Source of the DNA: Thermoleophilaceae bacterium
GTDB taxonomy: Bacteria > Actinomycetota > Thermoleophilia > Solirubrobacterales > Thermoleophilaceae
DNA: 44,162 bases
NCBI GenBank assembly: GCA_036378175.1
Contig: DASUWY010000019.1
Location: 1 to 44,162 of the forward strand
Reading direction: 5' to 3'
Both the position numbers and the translations under genes were made by a program. The notes under the pieces were generated by a model that made no database searches, was not told where the DNA came from, and worked only from the letters and a program-made list of their open reading frames with translations. Shown one piece after another: positions 32,792 to 42,866 of this stretch. Each line of letters starts with the position of its first letter. The first letter of the stretch is position 1.

Positions 32792-33027
32792 TGCCAGGGC
32801 TATTCATCGACGTCGAGGTCGACGACCAGATTCGCAACCAGGCGGACATCGCGCAGAAGCTCGAGGACGCCTGCCCCGTGGACATCTTCAAGAACGCCGG
32901 CGGGCACGTGGACATCGTCGAGGAGAACCTGGACGAGTGCGTGCTCTGCGAGCTCTGTATCAACGCCGCGCCCAAGGGCACGGTGCGAGTGAAGAAGCTC
33001 TACGACGAGAGCGTTCTCCAGAGTTAA
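32791..33027 (+). CDS. Small ferredoxin-like protein with a single [4Fe-4S] site
   Basis: The 78-residue acidic protein contains CVLCELC (Cys50, 53, 56) and one further Cys28 followed by Pro (ACPVDIF), enough for one four-iron cluster. In ordinary two-cluster ferredoxins CxxCxxC is followed by xxxCP; here that position reads INAAP, so the second cluster is lost. This arrangement resembles FixX-type ferredoxins. Its start shares one base with the mtkB stop (TGATG), placing it in the mcl-mtk operon. Why a CoA-ester operon needs an electron carrier is unclear. Confidence 0.85.
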   Translation: MPGLFIDVEVDDQIRNQADIAQKLEDACPVDIFKNAGGHVDIVEENLDECVLCELCINAAPKGTVRVKKLYDESVLQS

Positions 33028-33031
33028 CGAG

Positions 33032-33436
33032 GTGGAGATCACCGCCGAGGGGATCGCCGAGCTTCAGAAGGGCACCCTGACGGGTGAGCTCGGGGTGGAG
33101 CCGCTCGAGGTCACCGACGAGCTGGCACGGGGACGGCTCGTGGTGGAGTCGCGGCACCTCCACCCCTTCGGCTTCATGCACGGCGGCGCCTGGGTCACGC
33201 TCGCGGACAGCGTGGCGGCCTGGGCCACGCTGCGACACCTTGCGGACGGCGCCGGCTTCAGCACCGTCGAGCTCAAGACCAACGTGTTCGCGGGCGCGAA
33301 GGTTGGCGACGAGCTGGTGGCCACCGCCAGGCCGCTCCACATCGGGCGCCGCACGCAGGTGTGGGAGGTGCGCATCACGCGTGAAGACCGCCTGATGGCG
33401 GTCTTCACGTGCACGCAGATGATGCTGGCCGGCTGA
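33032..33436 (+). CDS. Hotdog-fold acyl-CoA thioesterase (PaaI/YdiI type)
   Basis: The 134-residue protein has the PaaI-type signature HLHPFGFMHGGAWVTLADSV, with the FMHGG turn and a catalytic acidic residue in the following helix, then ELKTNVFAGAKVGDELVATA and a final MAVFTCTQMML. These enzymes hydrolyse acyl- or aroyl-CoA. In this operon it may recycle CoA from dead-end dicarboxyl-CoA esters; this is inference. Start is GTG 33032-33034, four bases after the ferredoxin stop. It is the last gene before a hairpin terminator. Confidence 0.85.
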   Translation: MEITAEGIAELQKGTLTGELGVEPLEVTDELARGRLVVESRHLHPFGFMHGGAWVTLADSVAAWATLRHLADGAGFSTVELKTNVFAGAKVGDELVATARPLHIGRRTQVWEVRITREDRLMAVFTCTQMMLAG

Positions 33437-33462
33437 AGCGATCCCACAACGGTGGGATCGCT
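33437..33462. terminator. Bidirectional hairpin between convergent genes
   Basis: AGCGATCCCAC, AACG loop, GTGGGATCGCT: a perfect 11-bp stem directly after the thioesterase stop and 9 bp before the stop of the convergent beta-helix gene. There is no T tract on either side. Confidence 0.7.
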
Positions 33463-33471
33463 CTCACACGC

Positions 33472-34974
33472 TCAGCCGGTAAAACGCGGCGCTACGTGAC
33501 GTCGCGGCTTGGCCGCACGCTTTGCGCAGCGGGTGATGGTGCGGCGCGTGGTGGTGGTGTTGCCGGCGCCGTCGGTGGTGGTGATGCGGAGCACGTGACG
33601 GCCCGCCTTGAGCTTCTTCACGTTGATCTTCAGCGTGAAGCTCGTCTTGTTCTTCGTGTGGAGGCGCTTGCCGTCCAGCGTCACCCGCGTGCTCTTCACG
33701 CCGGACGCGTCGGTGGCATGCACGCGGACCGAGACTGTCCGCGTGACGCAGGCGGCGCGCACGCCCGCCACGGTCACCTTCGGCTTGGTGGTGTCGGCCG
33801 TCGGGCCGGGTGCCGGCGCGGGAGGGGGAGGCGCCGGCTGCAGCTCGAAGGCGCCGATGTCGCAACCGCCCAGTGCCGGACGAGGCAGGTCGCGCTGATC
33901 TGTGGGCACGCAGTTCGCGGAGTCCGCGTGATCCACCGCCGGACTGCTGGGCGCGAGCGCCATGGTGTCGCTCTCGCCGCCGTTGTTGCCGAGTGCGGCG
34001 AGCAGAGGGTCGCCCGTGATGTCACCGGCGGCCGTGAAGCCGCAGTCGCTCGTGCCCTGGAGGTTGTGTCCCTGCTCGGCCACCCCGCTGGTGTTGATCA
34101 CGCAGTCCTGCGGCGCGCCGTCCACGGTGTTTCCGGCCAGGATCGAGTTCGTGATCGTCGCGTCGTCATTGAAGAACACTCCGCCGCCGGCGTCGTCGCC
34201 TGACGCGCTGTTCCCGGCGATCGTCACGTGCTTGAACGCCGTCCCCTTCTCGTTCACGAAGATGCCGCCGCCCTGGCTGTGCGGGAACGTTGCCTTCGGA
34301 TCAGCCGGCAGCGCGGCATTGTTCGCCACCGTCACGTTCGTGAGGGTGAGCGCCTCATTGCCGAAGATGCCGCCGCCCTGGCCACCGCTGAATGTTCCCC
34401 CCGTGCCATCGGCCACGTTGCCGGCGATCAGGCTGTTCGTGATCGTCACCGCCTCGTCGCCGAACACGCCGCCGCCCTGGCCGCCGAAGTCCGGCTGGGA
34501 CAGGGCCTTGTTACCGATCACGGCCACGTGGTCGAGCGTCAAGAGCTGACCGTCGAAGAAGATCCCGCCGCCCTCGCCGGCTCCGAATGTCTCGGTGCCG
34601 GACGCCACGCCGCCGGTGATCGTCACGTGCGAGAGATTCACAGTGCCGTCGTTCACGAAGTACACGCGGGACTGCCCGCCGGCGTCGATGATCGTGTCGC
34701 GAGCGCTGTGGCCGACGATGGTGGTGGTGTTGCCGAAGTCGTCTGTTTCCAGCTGGCCGTGCGTGAGGACGTAGTGGCCCGCCGGGATGTTCACCGTGTC
34801 GTCGCCCGGACCCGCCTGGGCTGCGGCCAGCGCCTCCCGTATCGAGCAGGCGCTCGGATCGCAGCTGCCGATGTCGTCGCTCGTGGTCGTGACGTTGAAG
34901 GTGTTCGCCGCCGCCGTCCCGGCGAGGGCAAGAAGCGCCGCGCACAGCACGGCCGCGATCGTGGCGAGTCTCAT
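33472..34974 (-). CDS. Secreted right-handed beta-helix protein with CSLREA-like N-terminus
   Basis: A signal peptide (residues 1-22, ending LALAGTAAA) is followed by a CSLREA-type start (CDPSACSIREALAAAQAGPG) and about ten parallel beta-helix coils with recurring GQGGGIFGNE-like turns and N-x-S/T-rich strands. The C-terminal ~110 residues form an Ig/cadherin-like domain (VSVRVHATDASGVKSTRV) and a basic tail. No LPxTG motif is present, so it is probably released or loosely wall-bound. Substrate or ligand is unknown; similar folds include polysaccharide-binding adhesins and lyases. ATG 34972-34974 has GGAGGT five bases upstream. Length is 500 residues. Confidence 0.85.
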   Translation of the reverse strand: MRLATIAAVLCAALLALAGTAAANTFNVTTTSDDIGSCDPSACSIREALAAAQAGPGDDTVNIPAGHYVLTHGQLETDDFGNTTTIVGHSARDTIIDAGGQSRVYFVNDGTVNLSHVTITGGVASGTETFGAGEGGGIFFDGQLLTLDHVAVIGNKALSQPDFGGQGGGVFGDEAVTITNSLIAGNVADGTGGTFSGGQGGGIFGNEALTLTNVTVANNAALPADPKATFPHSQGGGIFVNEKGTAFKHVTIAGNSASGDDAGGGVFFNDDATITNSILAGNTVDGAPQDCVINTSGVAEQGHNLQGTSDCGFTAAGDITGDPLLAALGNNGGESDTMALAPSSPAVDHADSANCVPTDQRDLPRPALGGCDIGAFELQPAPPPPAPAPGPTADTTKPKVTVAGVRAACVTRTVSVRVHATDASGVKSTRVTLDGKRLHTKNKTSFTLKINVKKLKAGRHVLRITTTDGAGNTTTTRRTITRCAKRAAKPRRHVAPRFTG

Positions 34975-35057
34975 CTGCAACCTCCGTTCGTGATGACGGA
35001 GGCGAAGCTACGTGCGGCCGCTCACCAAATCCTCACAGAGCCTCCAACGGGGAACTC

Positions 35058-35086
35058 TGGACATGCCCGGATACGGGGGGTATCGT
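35058..35086 (+). promoter_or_regulatory. Candidate promoter of the membrane-cassette/CO dehydrogenase operon
   Basis: TGGACA (35058-35063), 17 bases, TATCGT (35081-35086): a housekeeping-like -35/-10 pair about 70 bases upstream of the first small gene. The spacer and -10 include a small palindrome GATAC-N5-GTATC, a possible operator. This is the only plausible promoter seen in the 184-bp gap. Confidence 0.35.
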
Positions 35087-35158
35087 CGCCGCTGGGGCAT
35101 CATTTGGCTCGGCGGCGCCGCGCTGGCCCGCCCATGACGGAGTGAGGAGGATTCGCAG

Positions 35159-35422
35159 ATGACCGTGGTGACCGCCTCGTCCACCGGATGGACGATTGGG
35201 ATCGTCCTCGGCGTCGTAGTGATTGCGGTGGCTGCGGCGATCGTCATCACAATCGTGCTCCTGGCGAGACGCATCGCCGCGCAGGCGGAGGCCGCCGAGC
35301 GCGCGCTGGAGGTGCTCCGCGAGCAGACGTCTGAGCTGCCGAACATTGCCCGCATCAACGACTCCGGTGTTCGAATACTTCACTCCGCGCGGGCGCTGAG
35401 AAAGGTGGCGGTGGGCAAATGA
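35159..35422 (+). CDS. Small membrane protein 1 of the CODH-linked cassette
   Basis: Not recognised as a named family. The 87-residue product has one strong membrane helix (about residues 11-36, GIVLGVVVIAVAAAIVITIV) followed by a short cytoplasmic amphipathic helix rich in Ala/Glu (AAQAEAAERALEVLREQTSEL) and PNIARINDSGVRIL. GGAGG lies nine bases before ATG 35159-35161. Its stop overlaps the next gene by 4 bp. It begins a run of five similarly built genes leading into coxMSL, so a role with CO dehydrogenase at the membrane is plausible but unproven. Confidence 0.8.
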   Translation: MTVVTASSTGWTIGIVLGVVVIAVAAAIVITIVLLARRIAAQAEAAERALEVLREQTSELPNIARINDSGVRILHSARALRKVAVGK

Positions 35423-35709
35423 CCGTTCTCGCGATTTCAGCCCACGGCTACTGGGGCATCGCGCTCATCATCGGCGTGGTGGCCGCCGCCGTGGTGGTGG
35501 TCCTGCTCGGCTTGCTCATCCAGGCGGTGAGCAGCATCGAAAACTCCGTCGAGGGCCTGCTCGCCACCGCCGGTGTGGTGGCGCGGCACACCTCGCACAT
35601 CCCGCAGCTCGAGGCCACCGCCCCGGTGCTGTCGCAGATCGTGGACGAGGCGGTGGTGCAGGACGGATACATGAACGCGCTCACAGACGGCTTCGGGGAG
35701 GCGATATGA
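35419..35709 (+). CDS. Small membrane protein 2 of the CODH-linked cassette
   Basis: The 96-residue product has one membrane helix (about residues 12-36, WGIALIIGVVAAAVVVVLLG) and a C-terminal cytoplasmic segment SSIENSVEGLLATAGVVARH with TSHIPQLEATAPVLSQIVDE. The TSxxPxL motif echoes TSELPNI in protein 1, suggesting the two are distant paralogues. It overlaps its neighbours by 4 bp on both sides (ATGA), so all five proteins should be made in linked amounts. Function unknown. Confidence 0.8.
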   Translation: MTVLAISAHGYWGIALIIGVVAAAVVVVLLGLLIQAVSSIENSVEGLLATAGVVARHTSHIPQLEATAPVLSQIVDEAVVQDGYMNALTDGFGEAI

Positions 35710-35981
35710 GCACCACCGCTTTTGTGATCCTCAGCGTCATGCTGGCGGCCGTGGTGATCCTGGTGCTGGTGGCGGCGCTCGTGCGCGTGCAGCAGGGGCT
35801 CGAACGGATCTCCGCGGGACTCGCCACGCTCGCCTCCGCCCTCGCCGGAGTGGAGGCGGACCACCTGCGCCCCCTGGAGGGCGCCGTGAAGGACATCAAC
35901 GCGCAGTTCGACATCATCCTCGGCGCGCTGCCGGGCATCGGGAAGAAGGCCGCGATCGTGGCCGAAAGGAGGCCGCGATGA
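35706..35981 (+). CDS. Small membrane protein 3 of the CODH-linked cassette
   Basis: The 91-residue product has one N-terminal membrane helix (about residues 5-27, FVILSVMLAAVVILVLVAAL) and a helical tail with VRVQQGLERISAGLATLASA and AVKDINAQFDIILGALPGI. The VKDINxQxD motif recurs in protein 5, so these two are related. The spacing of hydrophobic residues suggests a coiled coil lying along the membrane. It overlaps both neighbours by 4 bp. No catalytic motif is seen. Confidence 0.8.
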   Translation: MSTTAFVILSVMLAAVVILVLVAALVRVQQGLERISAGLATLASALAGVEADHLRPLEGAVKDINAQFDIILGALPGIGKKAAIVAERRPR

Positions 35982-36247
35982 CGCTCTGGTGGATCGGCGA
36001 CGTCCTGCTGTTCGTGGTGGTGATCCCGGTTGCGGCCTACCTCCTGCACCGCGTGTACAGCGCGGCGCGAAGCATCGATCCGAGCGTGAAGGAGATAGCT
36101 CACATGGCGGAGGCGGGGTCGAAGGATCTCGACGCCGTGCCGCTCCTGCTCACCACACAGGACCAGGTGCGGCAGACCGTGGCGGGCGTGGCCGGCTACG
36201 GCGCCTCGCTCGACGTGATCGTGGACGACGCGGAGGCGGCAGCATGA
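35978..36247 (+). CDS. Small membrane protein 4 of the CODH-linked cassette
   Basis: The 89-residue product has one N-terminal membrane helix (about residues 3-23, WWIGDVLLFVVVIPVAAYLL) followed by HRVYSAARSIDPSVKEIAHM and an acidic helical end (GASLDVIVDDAEAAA). It is built like its neighbours but lacks the VKDIN motif. It overlaps both neighbours by 4 bp. I find no family to assign. Confidence 0.78.
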   Translation: MTLWWIGDVLLFVVVIPVAAYLLHRVYSAARSIDPSVKEIAHMAEAGSKDLDAVPLLLTTQDQVRQTVAGVAGYGASLDVIVDDAEAAA

Positions 36248-36849
36248 GTGGTGCAGCGGTGGTGATGATCGTGGCGGTCGTCCTGATCGTCCTGGCGCTC
36301 GTGGTCTACCTCGTGGGCGTGATCCTCCAGCTCCGCAAGATCACCGCCGGGCTCGACCGCGTGATCGCGGGCGTGGGCCAGATCCTCGAGAAGACGAAGC
36401 CCGTGAACGAGGTGGTGAAGGACATCAACGGGCAGCTCGACGCCGGCGTCGACCTGCTCGAGGGCCTGCTCGTGAAGAAGGCCGGCCTGGTGGACAGCAT
36501 GGGGCTCATCGACGGCCTCTATCCGGGCGCCGCCGCGGAGGGCCTCCGCAACTTCCCGGAGAGCAAGGAGGTCGACGCCCCGCGCATCGGCGAGGTGTAC
36601 ACCAAGGGCACGCTCACGCTGGCGCGCCTTGGGCGCGAGGCGCCGATCGCCGCCGCGAGTCCCAATGGCCCCGCCATACGCAACCCGGCGTACGCCACGG
36701 CTTCCGCACGCGCGCTGTACCCAGGCGGACGCCCGGCCGAGCCCGAGCCGCTGCCGCGCTCGCCCGTGATCGGAACGGACTCACCGGTCCAGTACGAGCA
36801 GCGCGACGACATCGGCAAGCCGCGCAAGCGGATGCCGTCAAAGAGCTAG
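36244..36849 (+). CDS. Membrane protein 5 of the CODH-linked cassette, with a long soluble tail
   Basis: This 201-residue product is the largest of the five. It has one N-terminal membrane helix (about residues 4-28, VVMIVAVVLIVLALVVYLVG), then LRKITAGLDRVIAGVGQILE and VVKDINGQLDAGVDLLEGL, sharing VKDINxQxD with protein 3. A proline/arginine-rich disordered C-terminus follows (PGGRPAEPEPLPRSPVIG). The helical part is vaguely like MCE-type or methyl-accepting coiled coils, but no assignment is justified. It ends 18 bp before coxM with no terminator between, so it should be in the same transcript. Confidence 0.8.
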   Translation: MSGAAVVMIVAVVLIVLALVVYLVGVILQLRKITAGLDRVIAGVGQILEKTKPVNEVVKDINGQLDAGVDLLEGLLVKKAGLVDSMGLIDGLYPGAAAEGLRNFPESKEVDAPRIGEVYTKGTLTLARLGREAPIAAASPNGPAIRNPAYATASARALYPGGRPAEPEPLPRSPVIGTDSPVQYEQRDDIGKPRKRMPSKS

Positions 36850-36867
36850 GAACGAGAGGAGCGCACG

Positions 36868-37746
36868 TTGCAGACCCCCGCGTCCTTCGAGTATGAGCGC
36901 GCGACGAGCGTCGAGGGGGCAATCGCCTCCCTCGCGAGGCTCGGGCCCGAGGCCCGCGTGATCGCCGGTGGCCACAGCCTGCTGCCGATGATGAAGCTCC
37001 GGCTCGCACAGCCGGAACACCTGATCGACATCAACCCGCTCGAGCCCGAGCTGTCGTACATCCGCGACCAGGGTGGCGAGATCGCGATCGGCGCGCTCAC
37101 GAGGCACGTGGACCTGCTCAAGTCAGAGCTGCTGGCGGAGCACTTCCCGGTGTTCCGGGATGCCGAGGAGGTGATCGCGGACCCGGTGGTGCGCAACCGC
37201 GGGACGATCGGCGGCTCGCTCTGCCAGGCCGATCCCGCCGAGGACCTCTCGGCTGTGTGCACGGCGGTGAAGGCGAAGGCAGTGATTCGCGGGCCTAGCG
37301 GCCAGCGGGTGGTGCCGATGGACCAGTTCCACGTCGCGCCATACGCAACGGCGGTGGGCGATGGCGAGCTGCTCACGGAGGTCCGCCTGCCGCTCTTCCT
37401 GGGCGCGGGCAGCGCGCACGAGAAGGTGGAGCGCCGCGCGGGCGACTGGGCGATCGCGGCGGTGTCGGCGGCCGTGTGGGTGGATCGCGCGACGATCCAC
37501 GACGTGGGCATCGGGCTGAGCGCCGTGGGCCTCACCACGATCCATCTCAAGCGGGCGGAGGAGCTCCTGCGTGGACAGCCGCCGTCCGAGGAGTTGTTCG
37601 AGCAGGCGGCCACGATCGCCTCCGAGGACTGCTCCCCGATGGCGGACGGCCGCGGGCCGGTGGACTACAAGCGCCACCTCGCCGGCGTCCTCACCAAACG
37701 TGCACTCAGCCGCGCGACCGCGCGCGCTCTCAAGCAGGAGGCCTGA
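36868..37746 (+). CDS. coxM: Aerobic carbon monoxide dehydrogenase, FAD subunit
   Basis: CoxM passes electrons from the iron-sulfur subunit through FAD toward the respiratory chain. FAD-binding motifs AGGHSLLPMMKLRLAQP (near residue 33) and NRGTIGGSLCQADPAED (near residue 111) are intact, and the length (292 residues) is normal. Start is TTG 36868-36870 with AGGAG seven bases upstream. Gene order M-S-L followed by D and E is the canonical cox arrangement. It belongs to the operon that begins with five small membrane proteins. Confidence 0.93.
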   Translation: MQTPASFEYERATSVEGAIASLARLGPEARVIAGGHSLLPMMKLRLAQPEHLIDINPLEPELSYIRDQGGEIAIGALTRHVDLLKSELLAEHFPVFRDAEEVIADPVVRNRGTIGGSLCQADPAEDLSAVCTAVKAKAVIRGPSGQRVVPMDQFHVAPYATAVGDGELLTEVRLPLFLGAGSAHEKVERRAGDWAIAAVSAAVWVDRATIHDVGIGLSAVGLTTIHLKRAEELLRGQPPSEELFEQAATIASEDCSPMADGRGPVDYKRHLAGVLTKRALSRATARALKQEA

Positions 37747-37748
37747 CC

Positions 37749-38231
37749 ATGGAAGTCTCGATCAACATCAACGGCCGGCAGGTCTCCCGGGACATCGAGC
37801 CGCGCATGCTGCTCGTGCACTTCATCCGCGAGACGCCGGGCCTCACCGGAACCCACTGGGGCTGCGACACGTCCAACTGCGGCGCCTGCGTGGTGCTGAT
37901 GGACGGCAAGCCGGTGAAGTCGTGCACCACGCTCGCCGTGATGTGCGAGGGGCACGAGATCCGCACGGTGGAGTCGCTCGAGGTGAACGGACAGCTCGAC
38001 CCGATCCAGCAGGGCTTCCACGAGATGCACGCGCTCCAGTGCGGCTTCTGTACGCCCGGGATGCTGATGACCACGCGCGCGCTGCTCGACGAGAACCCCA
38101 ATCCAACTGACGAAGAGATCAGAACCGCGATATCCGGCGGCATCTGCCGCTGCACCGGCTACAAGAACATCGTCGCGGCCGTGAAGTGGGCGGCCGAGCA
38201 CGAGTCGGCCGGCATGAGGCAGGAGGTCTGA
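37749..38231 (+). CDS. coxS: Aerobic carbon monoxide dehydrogenase, [2Fe-2S] subunit
   Basis: The 160-residue protein has an N-terminal plant-type ferredoxin fold (GCDTSNCGACVVLMDGKPV, plus the Cys in KSCTT) and a C-terminal helical domain with the second cluster (ALQCGFCTPGMLM and GGICRCTGYKNIV). Together they carry the two [2Fe-2S] clusters that link the molybdenum site of CoxL to the FAD of CoxM. ATG 37749-37751 is two bases after the coxM stop. All eight cluster cysteines are present. Confidence 0.96.
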   Translation: MEVSININGRQVSRDIEPRMLLVHFIRETPGLTGTHWGCDTSNCGACVVLMDGKPVKSCTTLAVMCEGHEIRTVESLEVNGQLDPIQQGFHEMHALQCGFCTPGMLMTTRALLDENPNPTDEEIRTAISGGICRCTGYKNIVAAVKWAAEHESAGMRQEV

Positions 38232-38233
38232 GC

Positions 38234-40614
<2,381 letters not shown>

Positions 40615-40618
<4 letters not shown>

Positions 40619-41523
40619 GCCCGGACGAGGCAGCCGGAGAGATCCGGCGGCTCGTTCCCGACGTCGAGACGCTGGCGCAGCGCCTGGCCAGCGTGGACTA
40701 CCTGGTGGACGAGGGTCTCGCCACGTCCATGTTCCTGTCGCTGCGCCTGCCGCAGCCGCTGCTGCTCGAGGGCGAGGCCGGCGTGGGCAAGACCGAGGCT
40801 GCAAAGGCCCTCGCGCTCGTGCTCGACACGCCTCTGGTGCGCCTCCAGTGCTACGAGGGGATCGACGCCGCCGAGGCGCTGTACGAGTGGAACTATCCGC
40901 GCCAGCTCCTGTCGATCCGGCTGGCGGAGTCCCAGGGGGAGTCGCTCGCCGAGGAGGATCTGTTCGGCAGCGAGTACCTGATCCGCCGGCCGCTGCTGCG
41001 TGCCCTGGAGCATCCGGGGCCGCGTCCCGCGGTCCTGCTCGTGGACGAGATCGACCGCGCGGACGACGACTTCGAGGCGTTCCTGCTCGAGCTTCTGGCA
41101 GAGGCCGCGGTCACGATTCCGGAGCTCGGCACCATTCGCGCCACGCACCCGCCGATCATCGTCCTCACCTCCAACCGCACGCGCGATCTGCACGACGCCG
41201 TGAAGCGCCGCTGCCTCTACCACTGGATCCCCTACCCCACGCCCGAGCGCGAGGTGGAGATCGTGCGGCGGCGGGTGAAGGGCGCGTCGGAGACGCTTGC
41301 GGTGCAGGTGGCGAACGCGGTTTCCCGCATGCGCGACTCGGACGTGCAGAAGCCGCCCGGCATCGCCGAGGCGATCGACTGGCTGGCGGCGCTCGAGCTG
41401 TTGGGCGTGGAGACGCTCGACCCGAACACGGTCGATCGCACGCTTGGAACCGTCCTGAAGTACGAGGAGGACCAGGAGGTGATTCGCGCGGGCGGCCTGG
41501 AGCAGCTCGTGCGGAGCGAATGA
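40615..41523 (+). CDS. coxD: MoxR-family AAA+ ATPase CoxD
   Basis: CoxD is a membrane-associated AAA+ chaperone needed to insert sulfur and copper into the CoxL active site in studied CO oxidisers. Walker A GEAGVGKT is at residues 53-60, Walker B in VLLVDEIDRADDDFEAFLL, and the sensor region in IIVLTSNRTRDLHDAVKRR. Length is 302 residues. GTG 40615-40617 overlaps the coxL stop (GTGA); an ATG at 40579 would overlap coxL by 40 bp. It is paired with the VWA protein CoxE, a common MoxR-VWA partnership. Confidence 0.92.
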
Positions 41524-42866
41524 GCCGCGAGTTTCGGGTATCGACTGTCGAGCTGGATCTGCCGCCGTTCGTGGGCGCCTTCAGCCGCCTGCTTCACGAG
41601 GCGGGCCTACCCATCACACCGGCTCGCGCCGCCGATTTCGCGCGCGCGCTCACGCTCGTCGAGCCCATCTCCCGGCGGCGCCTCTACTGGACCGCGCGGA
41701 GCGTGCTCGTGTCCGACCAGTCGCAGGTGAAGACGTTCGACTCCGTGTTCTTCTCCGTGTTCGGGCAGCGGATGGACGACGAGCCATTCGAGCCGGAGCT
41801 CCCGGAGGGAGCCACCGACGCCGAACCTCCGACCTCCGACCTCCCGCCTCAGACCTCCGGCGAGGCGAAAGGCGGCCGTTCGTCCTGGAGCCACGCCGGC
41901 GGAGCGAGCGAAGAGGAAGGATCGGAGCCGCAGCCCCATCTGCTCGCAAGCGACGAGGAGCGGCTGGCCTCAAAGAGCTTCGACGCGCTCGAGCCCGGCG
42001 AGCTGGCGCAGCTCTACCAGCTGATGTCGCGCCTCGAGCTGGCCACGCCGGTGCGGCGCACACGCCGGCAGGTGCGCAGCCGCCATGGGGCGAAGATCGA
42101 CATGCGCCGCACGCTGCGTGGCAGCCTCCGCACCGCCGGCGACCCGGTGCACCTGCGCCACCGCGAGCGCCGCATCAAGCGCCGGCGGCTCGTGATGCTC
42201 TGCGATATCTCGGGCTCGATGGAGCCGTACGCGCGCGCGTACCTGCAGTTCCTCACCTCCGCCGTCGGCAGCGGCCCCAACGCCGAGGTGTTCGTGTTCG
42301 CCACGCGCCTCACCCGTCTCACGCGAGCGCTGTCCTCGCGCAACCCGGAGCGGGCGATACAGCGTGCGGCGCACACCGCGCCGGACTGGTCGAGCGGCAC
42401 TCGCATCGGAGACGCTCTGAAGGAGTTCAACGACCGCCACGGGCGGCGCGGCATGGCGCGCGGTGCGGTGATCGTGATCCTCTCCGATGGCTGGGAGCGC
42501 GGGGACCCGAAGCTGGTGGCGCGTGAAATGGAGCGGCTCTCACGGCTCGCCCACAAGATCATCTGGGTGAACCCGCGCGTGGCGTCCAGTTTCTTCGTGC
42601 CGCGCACAGGTGGAATGAGAGCGGCATTGCCGTATTGCGACACGGTGGTGAGCGGACACAGCTTCGCGGCATTGAAGGAGGTGGTGAACGCGATCGCGGA
42701 CGAGCTCCCCTCGGGCCGCCGGCCTCCCGTCTCCGGCCTCGCGCCCGAGCCGCCGGAGGAGGACTGGCCGAGTGCCACTCCTGTCGCGGGCAGCTCCGTG
42801 GCCATGCCTTCCGGTCACGCGCCTTCACGCGGCAACACCACACCGGGTTGGGTCACCGATGAGTGA
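41520..42866 (+). CDS. coxE: VWA-domain protein CoxE
   Basis: CoxE works with the AAA+ protein CoxD in maturation of CO dehydrogenase. The C-terminal VWA domain has the metal-ion-dependent adhesion motif CDISGSM at about residues 228-234, with TAPDWSSGTRIGDALKEF and VIVILSDGWERGDPKLV. The N-terminal ~90 residues are helical. Between them, a disordered Pro/Ser/Glu-rich linker (residues ~100-150) includes heptamer-repeat sequence at 41821-41861, and the C-terminal tail contains a degenerate copy (42725-42745). At 448 residues it is somewhat longer than usual because of these. It overlaps coxD by 4 bp. Confidence 0.9.
   Translation: MSREFRVSTVELDLPPFVGAFSRLLHEAGLPITPARAADFARALTLVEPISRRRLYWTARSVLVSDQSQVKTFDSVFFSVFGQRMDDEPFEPELPEGATDAEPPTSDLPPQTSGEAKGGRSSWSHAGGASEEEGSEPQPHLLASDEERLASKSFDALEPGELAQLYQLMSRLELATPVRRTRRQVRSRHGAKIDMRRTLRGSLRTAGDPVHLRHRERRIKRRRLVMLCDISGSMEPYARAYLQFLTSAVGSGPNAEVFVFATRLTRLTRALSSRNPERAIQRAAHTAPDWSSGTRIGDALKEFNDRHGRRGMARGAVIVILSDGWERGDPKLVAREMERLSRLAHKIIWVNPRVASSFFVPRTGGMRAALPYCDTVVSGHSFAALKEVVNAIADELPSGRRPPVSGLAPEPPEEDWPSATPVAGSSVAMPSGHAPSRGNTTPGWVTDE
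41821..41861 (-). repeat. Heptamer repeat (about 5 units) inside coxE
   Basis: Plus-strand units include two perfect TCCGACC followed by TCCCGCC, TCAGACC and TCCGGCG. It encodes the PPTSDLPPQTSG linker between the N-terminal and VWA domains of CoxE. Confidence 0.75.
42725..42745 (-). repeat. Degenerate heptamer repeat (3 units) in the coxE 3' end
   Basis: TCCCGTC, TCCGGCC and TCGCGCC on the plus strand. It encodes RPPVSGLAP in the disordered C-terminal tail of CoxE. It is the weakest member of the family and could be chance in such sequence. Confidence 0.35.
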
